A DNA stretch of 64,000 nucleotides from Circinella umbellata (lineage: Eukaryota > Mucoromycota > Mucoromycetes > Mucorales > Lichtheimiaceae). Position 1 is the stretch's first letter. The number at the start of each line of letters is the position of its first letter. The notes beneath the pieces were generated by a model that was given only the letters and a program-made list of their open reading frames with translations, ran no database searches and was not told where the DNA came from. The position numbers and the translations under genes are program-made. Shown piece after piece: positions 37,284-48,457 of the stretch. The DNA is taken from positions 1 through 64,000 of the forward strand of contig JAIWNF010000100.1 of the NCBI GenBank assembly GCA_025093555.1, read 5' to 3'.

Positions 37284-37597
37284 AAAAAAATAAACTAAAA
37301 AAAAGATTGGCGGGAAAGCCATTCTTTACCTTTATTTTTCATCTTGTTTTATTATACATATATTTCTCCTACTTATATATATAGTTGCAAATTCAACCTT
37401 AAAAAAATTACACATATATATAAAAGAAAACTACTACTTTATAAAATTTGTGTGTGAATAATATTAAATGATTATAACAAAAAAGAATTATATACAACTT
37501 ATCAAAAAGAAATTATTTATTTATTATTAATTGCAATTCACAAGAACAAGTTATTTTAATTATTATTATTAGTATTATTAGTATTATCACTGTTTTT
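37284..37597. other. Short convergent intergenic region (INO80 / RING-CH)
   Basis: 3' flanks of two convergent genes, with an AATAAA-like sequence at 37287-37293 after the INO80 stop. Nothing else is seen. Confidence 0.55.
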
Positions 37598-38948
37598 TTA
37601 AGGTATCTCATTATAATTTCGAACGCGTCGAGATCGACGTTGACGTATTTTTTCACATCTATACAATAAACTTGTAAAGTCCTATATAGAATTATTTTTA
37701 TATATGTTAAGAAAAAGAAAATCTTTCATGTATACACATAGACACAACGGAAGATTTTATATACCTTGATAATAACATAAAGGCATCCACCTAATGTATT
37801 TCGTTGAAATGGTTCTGGAAAATAATGTCGAACCCATTTCATATGGTTCAAACAACTGTTTATATAGATAAAAAGATGATTCATGTTAATAAATAATAAA
37901 TCCTTGCTGATAATTATAATTATTACCTTCCGATCCAACTACTAATTAATGGCCACATTAATGCACCAATAATAGAAACACCTGTGTTAGTACTAGATCG
38001 AGTTAATATCTCAAATTCACGTCGATCAAGGACACCACTTCTCTGTTCTTGTTGTGAAGAGTGCGATTGTGAACATTTGGTTCGATATCGTAAAATAAAT
38101 CGAGATAATCGAAATTGTAATAATAAAAATAAATTATTATAAATCAGTCTAAATAGTTCTCCCCACCACCACCCGAAATTGATTAATAAATATGTGGCAA
38201 CTCCCTTTTTATTTTAACAATACTAAGTTAATTTCTAATAAAAATTAATGACATTTTACCTTATCCATGGGAATAAACCTATCGTTGCTACAGGGGATGG
38301 TGGCCATGAAATTTTTGTTTGATGCAATGGACTTCCTATAGCTCTTAATAATAATAATGTTGCAAAAGGTAAAAATCCATCTGCCCAACGATATCGAGAA
38401 GATATCAATATCACTGGAATCATGGGTAAACTAATCCAAACATGCCATGTCCATTGGGCAGGTACACCTATAAGTTGTTCACTTTGTTCTCGTCCCAAAA
38501 AATTCATTATTGTATAGGCACCATACGTGGTAGATGTCACTAATGCAGAACAACCTAGACCCAAAAGTGTTATGTAAGGAGTGGCTGCATGAACTAAACG
38601 ATCCATTGTCGTTAATACAATTAATAATTGACTTGTGTGGTCAGCAATAACATAAGGTGTTCCACATTGTGGACAAGACACTTTGGTTTGTCGACTATTA
38701 TTATTTTGAGGTGATTGTATAGCTTCTGTTATTACTGTCCTTCTTCTTGCTGCTGTTGTTTTTTGATTTTCAGCAATCCAATCCAATAAACATTGTTCAT
38801 GAGAAGTTAATGAACATTGACATGGTTTTACCCATTCATTATTATGGATTGTATCGTTTTTAGTTTCTTCGTCAAAACAAATCCAACAACGTCGTCGTCC
38901 TTCTTCTTCTTCTTTTGGTGGTATTTTTGCGAAAGAAGAAGAAGACAT
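37598..38948 (-). CDS. MARCH5-like RING-CH E3 ubiquitin ligase, multi-pass membrane protein
   Basis: Four exons, complement(37598..37681, 37765..37855, 37927..38148, 38260..38948), encode 361 aa. The RING-CH (C4HC3) is at about 21-97: CWICF, KPCQC, HEQCLLDW, CPQCGTPY. Hydrophobic segments follow at about 117-152 and 165-215, and a C-terminal one around TGVSIIGALMWPLISSW with NTLGGCLYVIIK. This layout and the GALxxP...LGG tail resemble animal MARCH5, a mitochondrial outer-membrane ligase regulating fission proteins; the location here is inferred. A poly-Glu/Arg run precedes the RING. In intron 1 the last 60 nt are open in the downstream frame and rich in Trp/Leu codons; the only acceptor that would include them is phase-incompatible with the good donor, so I excluded them. 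Confidence 0.8.
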
Positions 38949-40913
38949 AGGGTATAGTTAAATATATTATAGATATGACAAACAAAGTTTTGTTGTTTTG
39001 TGTTTGGGGGGGAAAGAGTGATGAGCTTTAGTAGTTATGGGAAGGCATAAACCCTTTTTTTTCTTACACACATAAGCTTTTTTTTCTAAAAAAAGAAAAC
39101 AACTCCGATCATACAATTTTCATGCTTTTTCTTTTTCACTCCAAAATGTTTAAAAAAGGAGATGAATGGAAATACACCTTAAAATGAAAATGTTATTTAC
39201 AATATAAGAACTAAGTTTCCAAGGTTATTTTTTTTCTTACTGTTATTATAATTGAAGACATTTTGATGAATATATTGAAATATATAAAAATCTTTTCGTT
39301 ACTTGGTTACTAGGCATATAATAGAAGACTAAAATGGAGGGGGGAGGTGTGTTTTTTAACTTATGTTTTGGGATATACTATTTTTTTTTCTTTCAGACTT
39401 CATCAGTCAAATCATTTTCTTCTTCAACAGATGTATTTTAATTTTTTAATAGATTCTTGTTCAAATCCGTCCAGCAATCCATTTCATTGATTACAATAAG
39501 CTTTATTTTCCGTGTTACTTTTTTTCATAAAAAAAATAGTTTTCGCCTTATCGGTTGTTGTTCTGTTTTAAATAGCTTGCATAACTGGCAATTCAATGAT
39601 CATTTTCTACAAGATGAAAGTATATTAATTTTTTTCAAAATTCAACCGTCTCTTCTATCTTTTTTTTATCCAACAATCTTACCATTATCCAATCCAAGCT
39701 ACAAAGAAATTCTAGCAGCATGACAGCACCATCTTTCACATCGGGCGTATGTATAGTATCAGGATATCGGAAAACACATACATCTTTGTCATGTATATAA
39801 TTTCTTTTACGTATCAATCAGAGACATTGAGTAAACGTAACGAAGTGGTACCTGATAAAGAATGATCGGTAATTGAACGCTTTTTCTTTGGTATGTTGGG
39901 CATTAGAGTGTTTTTTTGAGAGTTGATATTTTCGATTCCACATGGGGTGTTTGTATGAATAACGCTAAAATCATTCCCCGTTCCAATAATAACTAGTTTT
40001 CATATAGCATTGTTGTGTTACCCAAAACAAAAGCTCCTCAGCAAAATCATTTTAGCATTTCGAACTCTACTAATACTAGAACATATTTTGACAATTTCAC
40101 CTGTTGCTTTGCTTCGATGCTGGTAGTGTTATATATGTTGACAATACATGGAGATCAAATGTTGTACTTGTTGGATCGTTGAACTCGATATGTTGCATCT
40201 AATAAAAAAAAATTTAAATGTCTTGCTCCATTCTCCCTGACCACTCCTAGAATCCAATTCCTTATTTACCACTGCAATTGAATATATCGATGGTATAAAA
40301 AGTAAGAACTCAAAAATCATTCTCCGGTACTTGACTGTTACAGACTTGGTAACAAACAGGAGAAGTTGTGGGTCTGAATTTGGAGAGAACACATTAGACT
40401 AGCTAGTTCTCAATAGTCACTCCTAGACTTTGGGGGAATAATTAGTGATTTTGACTTTTGGTCAAACTGTAGGAGAACGTCTAGACTAAAACTTTTGCTG
40501 TGAACAAGCACACTATTCAAAGGAACTTTGCTCTGGATTTGGATATGTTCCAGACTGAAGAACCTAGTAAAAATAAAATAAAAATTTATTGACATTATAT
40601 TAGGGGAGAAAAATTATTCTTCCATCAATTGCTGGTATCTTCGTACCGCGCTTTGGTGTCTGCTCGAAGCACAGTATATTGTGGTATGCACCCACACGTG
40701 CTTTACTGGTGTCCGTAAGCTGCTCAAAGTTGCTGGGCGAGTTAAAGCTTCAAATGTAAAAAAAGTGCGCAAAGATACGAAAGGCATGATTTATTTTTTC
40801 ATACCCTTTCCGCTTCTTGTAACTGTCGCAAGAATTGCTCGCCTTGATCCGAATACAAGGTATTATATATGTTTAATAGTACATTGTTATGAGTCTATAA
40901 AGATATTTCTGGG

Positions 40914-40949
<36 letters not shown>

Positions 40950-43045
40950 TTAGATGATCATTCCTTATTATAACGTACATTTTCTAAGCAGCGAGAGAGC
41001 TCAAAGTTCTTCAACCCGATGTTTTCTCTGATTAGCTACTTCTCAGAATTCGCTGCGAATATCTATTTGTGAATATTTGCCAAAAATTTAGCCATCCTGT
41101 AGAGAAGCAAACGTCTACACGTGGTATCCGAGGTAAGTTCATCACATTTAATAGTAGTAAGTTTGAATTTATAATATTGCTGTTGTAAATCCTGGTAGTT
41201 TATCAAAAGTGATAAATTATCTTTTGGGTGAAGCTTAAAATGTAAAAATATAAAAGATTAATATTTTTACCTTTTTTATCAGATCCGCGAGGATCCCGGC
41301 ACGCAGAGAGATGAAGATTATTATACAGGTTTTTCGATAACCTCCCTCAGTGAAGAGATTCATCATTACAATAACTTTTTTTTAATTGTACAAGGATCTC
41401 TATATGATTTAATGAATTTAAAGTTAATGAGTCTTTTGCTGTTGAATTACAGAGTGTAGTTGCGATTTTTTTTTTTGGATAGGGTCGGTCGGGAAGGTGT
41501 ACTCTTTTTCGGTTGCGTAGAAGAAGGTTGTTGTTAATGGTATGTAAAGTTGGAGCTGAGGTTGACGATGTTGAAAACATGGTATTGATATTTATAATCC
41601 GTTGGATGTAACCATTCATTGATAACGGTTTTTGTAAATAAGGTTTAACTTGTAGAGGTTCGTGGATATAAATGAAGTGCGTGTTTTTCTAGAAAAGAAA
41701 ATTACCTTTTTTGCTTTTTGAAAAAAGCACTTGGTATTTTTTGTTGTTTTTATTTGGGAACGATGCTGAAAGTAGCGCCATGACATAGAGTAGGAATAAG
41801 TAAATGTAAGTGAGATTTATTGTACGTATTTTTATAGTATATTGCATCACAAAAACTGCCCACCGGAGTTTGGCTTCCCAAACCATTTGAGACGTGAAGG
41901 GCGTAATCTGTCAAACTTGCGATGGATGAAATACAACTGGATGGGATACAAGAGCCGAACACACCAGTCATCGCCATTTTTGCATTTCGCTTTCTTAAAC
42001 TAACATCGATCGTAATTGACATCTCTCTTTGACTAAAAAGGAATCAATTATTATAATATTTGTTTTGATCATAGACGCGTTCTTTTTTATATACGCAAAA
42101 CGTTAAAAAGGCCTAAGATTATGCTTTGGGCATCTTAAAAAGCAAAACGGCTGTTATTTAATTTGATGAAAGACTATTTATAAAGAGTAATAATAATAAT
42201 ATTTAAGCATTAAAGAGAGAGAAAAAACATCTCTTGAATACCATAGACGAATGAGTGGTTGAAAAGTTAACAAATACGTACAGTATAAGAATTAATATAT
42301 GTATTTTGTACAAGAATATCTGGAAATAAAAACTCCATGAGAAAAAACTATCAGTAAATATAACGTGGATGACAAGTAAACTCGAAAATAAATCTAGTTT
42401 TTCTTTGAAAAATGTGGTATAGATACATATGTTCTGCATCCACTTGTTCTTGGTTGACTCTGAAAAATTTACCACGAAAAAAAAATACAAGAAGATACCA
42501 TTCTTTTGTTTTGTTTATTTACGCGAATATCACCACAAACTCTAACCCCAAAGATGATGGACGTGCATGTGATATGGAAATGGAACAAAAAATCGTATTT
42601 ACTTATAGATGTCAATGAAAACAAAAAAAAAGTACTCTCATCTACTTAAAAATTACTCAGCAATATCTATCTCCTGATGCCGGACCTTCTAAATAAATCA
42701 AAATAATCTTCCAAAAGAAAGTATGTGTTACTATGAAATAGTAATAAACTCTCTGTTAGTGATAGTAACAAAAATACAGGCGTTGCGGGCCTAAATTCAT
42801 TTTTTATTATTCTTTCGGACTTATGGTAACAACAAATATGCAGCATCCGAAGTAAGATAATTACAAAACAAAAAATAATTTGAGCTTTTCAATAAATCCT
42901 TTCTTTGTTCCGTTTATTTTTTTTTTATTTCTGTTGGAGCTTCTTGTGATTTTCTTTTTTCATGGCTAATAGTTATGAATCCAGAAGCCAAAAACGCTAG
43001 TTTCGCTCAGATGAGAAAGAAGATGTGTTCTTTGGAATACATATA
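38949..43045. other. 4.1-kb gene-poor region
   Basis: Several open frames of 60-90 codons occur, none with coding character. The segment 40640-40860 is noticeably less AT-rich and may be a decayed coding or transposon fragment. A (TA)n run lies at about 40917-40945. The 5' flank of the RING-CH gene has T/A-tracts near 39055-39090. Confidence 0.45.
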
Positions 43046-43592
43046 CAGTAAGGCCCCGTTAATTTCATCCATGTTTAATATCAACCCCCGTTAATTTACT
43101 TGTTTTTGTCAGGAATAGTTACAAAACATAGTGTCAACTTTCACATCCCCTTTATTTTCACTTTCACAATGATTTTGAGGGCTTGAAAATAAGCGGCCTT
43201 ACAAAACATGACTTGAGGAAGGCTTTTATTGGTTCTCTATGATAAAAAAGTTAAACAAAGTTGTTTGTTTAGAAGACAGAAGCTGTAGTTGAGAATCAAG
43301 GTAACTATAACAGCTCTACTATAGTACTAATATTGAATGTATCTATGATACTCACATACTTTTTATTCAGTGATTGGTCTTATTACAAAAGTCCTCAAAG
43401 AGAAATTAACCAATAATTATGAATCAAATTAGACACCCACTAATATATACATTGATCTTTTTTATACTACTATTTTTTGAAAAACTTTTTACCAGTTTTT
43501 ACCTCCAACATAATCCACCGATAATTTCGTTCCATCGTTAATTTCACAGAATAGCCAGGAATGAAGTGCATGAAATTAACGGGGGCCTACTG
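43046..43592. mobile_element. Pogo-like MITE, 547 bp, with TA target duplication
   Basis: The left end reads CAGTAAGGCCCCGTTAATTT; the right end, reversed, reads CAGTAGGCCCCCGTTAATTT, giving inverted repeats of about 23 bp. TA flanks both ends (43044-43045 and 43593-43594). Further copies of CGTTAATTT lie subterminally (about 43087 and 43536). There is no transposase inside, so it is non-autonomous. The CAGT terminus with TA target suggests the Tc1/mariner superfamily, pogo/Fot branch. A second inverted match to the left terminus ends at about 43204 (GCGGCCTTAC), hinting at a shorter nested or derivative unit. Confidence 0.75.
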
Positions 43593-43946
43593 TAACTAGA
43601 GACAGAAAAAAAATAAACCATATAATATCTACAAGTTCGGCAGAATAGTACAGTTACTTCAAATAATAATAGAGGCAATGTTCTTCTTATGAATAATAAA
43701 ATAAGAGTTGAAGATCAATATTGTTTGGTTAATAAGCATATTTTCAACCGAATACGTAATGAGTGTTCTTTTTCTCCATTTGGTTTTTCATTAACAAATG
43801 GAGATATTCAAGGATTATCAAATTATCCTAGGACTGAAATTAACATTGAAAAAAGAAGTCTGACAGCAAAAACTACGCGACTTTGTGAGAAAACTAAAGA
43901 TGTAATTTGGTATAATAATTATTTTAATTAATTTTTTTTTCAAAAA

Positions 43947-44096
43947 AGGACGTTTTACTGTATTGCCAAACTCTCCTATCGTAAGGATGAACCGCTACGT
44001 AATCAGTCAAGGTTTTACCATCGACTCAGATTAGACCAGGATATTCTTGATGCCGAATTTTCGGTACTGCTGGCCTCAGCTCCGTTATTTTGTTAA
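43947..44096 (+). pseudogene. Possible relict coding fragment
   Basis: About 49 codons of balanced composition (RTFYCIAKLSYRKDEPLR onward, then AEFSVLLASAPLF) ending in TAA, in a patch less AT-rich than its surroundings and only 350 bp beyond the MITE. There is no start codon and no family recognised; it could be the eroded end of a transposon or a dead gene. Confidence 0.2.
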
Positions 44097-44965
44097 AAAT
44101 GATCACATTTTCACTACTACCTTGGTGTTCGCTTGTATAAGGTCAGGAAGACAATCAAAGGTTAAAATAATGATTGATTTGCATTTTTTCCTCGCAACCT
44201 TGTCAAAGAATAATGACGATAATGAAAAGTAATTCTTATTATATGACTTATTACAAGTAGTTAGTAGTATAATAATTGTTATACTATTTCTTTTTGAAAA
44301 AATAAAGGTTAAATCATATTTGAATGATCACATGAGTAAACAGACTAGAACAGATTTTATTATACTTTACGTATCAATGAATAAGTAATTATTGCTTACT
44401 GATCGAATCAAAAGACAAACGTATATTTGAAGTCCAAATAAATGATAACTGAATGAAACAAAGGACAAACGTATATTTCAAGTGTCAATGAGTGAACAAT
44501 CACTGTCCAATGATTGTGCCTAATGAAGTGTCCATTCTCTTTTTGGCTTCTTATAGAATTTGGATCCATTGAAAGGGACCAAAACCTTTGGGACCATGCG
44601 AAGAGGGGGTTAACTGTGTCAGGTCTTTGATGCCCTCCATGGTAAAAGATGATAGAGGGCAGTTTTTCTGATGAAGGGGACGGACAGCTGTTGGCCTCTC
44701 TTGATTGGGTAACAAACCAAGAAATAAAACAGTAGTTAGAACGAACCTAGGAGAAGCATAACATTAAAGAGGCTTATAAATCGCTTTGAAAACCTTATAC
44801 TAGATTTAAAAAATAAAATCAAATTCGTTGATATTGCTGCTCCATTTTTACTCAGTGAACGTCCCCAATGCCTTTAATAAATAATGGGGAGTTGACAAAA
44901 CTCAAAGTACTCACATATAAGAATTTGATACGTAGTTTGTTTGAGGTACGTACCAACAAAATATA

Positions 44966-45163
44966 ATGGCAGCTAAAAATACAAGCAACAGAAACGATTT
45001 TCTAGAAAATTCAACTTATTATGGTTATATTCACGGCTTTTATATACAGTTTATGAAAGATAACCATTTTGAAGTTATATATGCTAATTTCAGCCATTTT
45101 TGTCACGTTTTGGAAAAAAAAACAATGTCTGGGAAAGATGTTAATGTGATAGATCATGGCTAG
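44966..45163 (+). CDS. Doubtful small ORF
   Basis: 65 codons from ATG (MAAKNTSNRNDF), hydrophilic start then aromatic-rich middle (YYGYIHGFYIQF). A TATA-like AAATATAAT lies close upstream. No known motif. Confidence 0.18.
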   Translation: MAAKNTSNRNDFLENSTYYGYIHGFYIQFMKDNHFEVIYANFSHFCHVLEKKTMSGKDVNVIDHG

Positions 45164-48100
45164 CCATTCAGTACTGTGTAAAGAAAGTAAAAGTGAATTA
45201 GCGGAAAGTCTGTGGATTAAAAGATCACCGTGAAATCAACCTTATCGAAGAAGAGTTTGAAGGCAAGGAGTTAAATAACAGGACTCTTTGGTGCCTCCCC
45301 CCTCTGACTTATTAGTTCAGTCGATTAATTATAAATATACGACAGTAATGGGACGTCAAAATAAAATACATCCAATGCTCATATATCATAATTATGAATG
45401 TGTCAAAAGTATAATTTATACAGTACCACATTGAAATTCTACTCTTGTGCCAAAAAAGTGGGAAATATGATTTGCATCAAAGTGTGTAGTATAAAAAAAT
45501 ATCACCCAGTCCAAAGTTAAAAATTTCTTCCTCCCCATTGGCCAAATGGAAAAGCTAGGTACGCCAATCAAGAGTGTATTGAAGTTTCTTTTTAGACTAT
45601 AAGATTTTGAGAACTTTAAAATTTTTCTACACAATGAAAACATTTCCCCCATCCCCCGTTAAACATGCTTGACAACCCTGAGTTGTTACACACAACTGGT
45701 TTAATTTTCATTTGTGTAAACTTTTTTTTTTTTTACAAAGGGATGATAGCACTTTAATGAAATTTTGGAAATGATAGAGAGTAAATTATTTCTATTGTTT
45801 TACATTTATTGGTGCATATAATTTGACACCCTTTATTTAATGTATATTTCTACGTATTTATCCAAAATATACAAAGGTAATGAACTACTAGCTGAAATAG
45901 ATGGATGATGGTGATAAAACTGGAGATGTCATGCTATTGTCTAATTAATTTTTTAAAAGTGAGTATAAGCCAAAGTACTAAAAAAGTTTTGGTGTTTTTC
46001 TTGAACCCGTTCCTTTTTATCTCTTTTTTTTACTTGTAATGTTTATTAAAATTAATGTTTGAAAAAGTATCATTAATATGACCTTGCTGTTAAAATTGCG
46101 GTCCTTGTGCTGGTAATGGAAGTGGTGGCAAGAATCGATCTTGGACAACCGACCTCTTTGAATAAAGGGACGTAGCTTCTTCAAAGATGGAATTTTAAGA
46201 TTCAAGTTGATTGAATATCAAGATTACCGCTAAAGCGATTCCACTTCTTAACAGTTTTTGCTTTTCTAAAAAAGAAACGACTTCACAATTCGTAAATGTT
46301 GAGTGTATTTACTGAATTGATATTCCCTATAAGTTTAACAAAAAAGGGTTGAGTGATGGTGCTTTTCTGATAAACTAGTTATCTCTGGAGTAAACAGTTT
46401 CTGTCATTATGATGATCAATGGTCCAAGACAAGTGACACTTTAGACCTTACGACACAAAATTTGGACTACTTTTATGGAATTCAAATACATCTTCTCCCA
46501 AGAATGGAAATTGACTGAGAATGTTTCCCAACCAACGTTCCATAGTGAGTCGGATCCATGTGTTGCAAAAGTTAAAATACAAGCGAAAGGTCCACTAGTA
46601 AATATAAATAGTTGTTGTTCATGTTGTTATTGAGGTTGCTTTACAATAATACGTTCCAATGTCCCAAACATGTCAGTAAGAATATTGGGGTCGAACAAAT
46701 ATAAAACTTACGCCTTTTTTTTTATTTATATATGACTACGTAGACTATATTTATATATTGCTTAGTTATTTTTTTCAATCTAAACCATCGCAGCTACTGC
46801 CGTGCTTGTTGATAAGATATGAAATTAACGCGAATAACATTCGGTTGTATTTGTTATAATACAATAATAAAAAAATAACAAGTATGAACGAAGAACAGCT
46901 TGCTTGAATTTTAATGATAATATGTAGGCGATATATATAATGCTTATATACGAACGACGTAGATCAATCAATAAAAAAAAAGCAAAGAGTAGTAGCCATA
47001 TACCCGTTTTCTTGTTACATTTATTGTTTCATTAGACATCAAATCTCTAAGCATGCAACTTCAATTTTTGGGAACATGTGACATTAAAATTGCTGCCCAG
47101 CGACATTATTGGCCTGGCGACATTACTACTTGTTGAAAACCCTGCAGACAAATTCAGTTTTTTTTGTACTACATTTCCGTCACCCTTTTTTTTGTCATTA
47201 AACTCCCTCCCCCCCCCCTTTGTAACACTCAGAAGACAAAATAACTTTTATTATTAGAATACTTTTTTACAATGAAATAAACCACAGATAACTCAAAGGC
47301 GAATTTATTTATTTATTTTGATCGCGTGCTCAATTAAGATTTTTTTAAACCCCCAACCCACATTTTACATATTCCTTACATCAGCCTCCGAAAAAGAATC
47401 ATTGACTCGTTCTCCTCTCTCTCTCTCCCCCCACTAACATTAGCATTTTTCTTGAAGGATTGTATATGTGCATGCTTAAAAAAAGAAGAAGAAAAAAATG
47501 GTTAACTATACGAATGCAATATTTCAATAACAATGATTTCATTTTTTACTATTGACACTAACAGTAAAGAAGAGGGGGGGGGGAAAGGATAGCACAAGCG
47601 AGAAGTGAGGAATACCAAATTAAGATACTTGAATGATTTAAGTTATATAATTTGGATTGTGATCAATATTTATTTTTATTATTGTTATTGTCATTTTTGT
47701 TGTATTGGGATTGATAAAAATAAAATAAAATAAAATATTATGATATTATACGTCTGTACGTACACTTTTAGAATCGTTTTTTATTATTATTTGGTTGCAG
47801 TATAATAAATAAATTATGTGGGGTTTCCCGGAAGGAAACTCTCTTTCTCTCAAGTAACAAATGTACTACGTACATCGTTTATATCCCATTTTCTTTATTC
47901 GAGTCCTTCCCCCCCCAAAAAAAAAATATAATGATTTCCTTTAAACAATAAATCTTTTATTTGTTCTTATTCCCTGTCAAAATAAAAATAAACTTTTTTG
48001 TTGTTTCGATACATCTTTCACACTTTTGATAGTTTTACTGGAAAATAGTAACATGATTTTCTTTTTTTTGTAACTGGGAAAAAATTATAATTGGGAGTCA

Positions 48101-48457
48101 ATGTCAAAAATAAGAGATTTTAAAGGTCAGAATCTTTTTATTTTTAGTGTTACCATACAATACATAAGATGTAGTACCAGAAAAATACCGTATTAATATT
48201 CTTAATAGTTATATACTGTGGTTTCCCCTCTTTTGTTCTCGCCCAACAAAAAAAAAACTCTCTCTCTCTTTCTTTCTTTCGACTTTTGAATGAATACAAC
48301 TTTAATTCTTTCGTTTTTTTTTGTAACTTAGATACCCTTCCATTTTATTATTTTGTTACAAAAAAAAAAGTTACCATAGAAACATAACTTTTGAGAACAA
48401 ACTCCAAACTTTAACGCAACTAGAAGAGCCAAAAAAAAAAAATTCACTTTACACATT

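Larger units (their letters stand above)
43593..48457. other. 4.9-kb gene-poor region upstream of the kinase gene
   Basis: Mostly AT-rich with homopolymer tracts. It contains a possible relict coding segment (43947-44096), a weak ORF (44966-45163), a GC-richer patch at 44560-44720 without identifiable product, and an imperfect duplication around 44370-44515 (GACAAACGTATATTT repeated). CT-rich and A-rich tracts at 48240-48450 probably mark the kinase promoter and leader. Confidence 0.45.

Noticed and set aside
39465..39485. B-box-like GTTCAAATCC suggesting a tRNA
   Set aside because: No A box at the right distance and no acceptor-stem complementarity. A similar look-alike near 59237 was rejected for the same reason.
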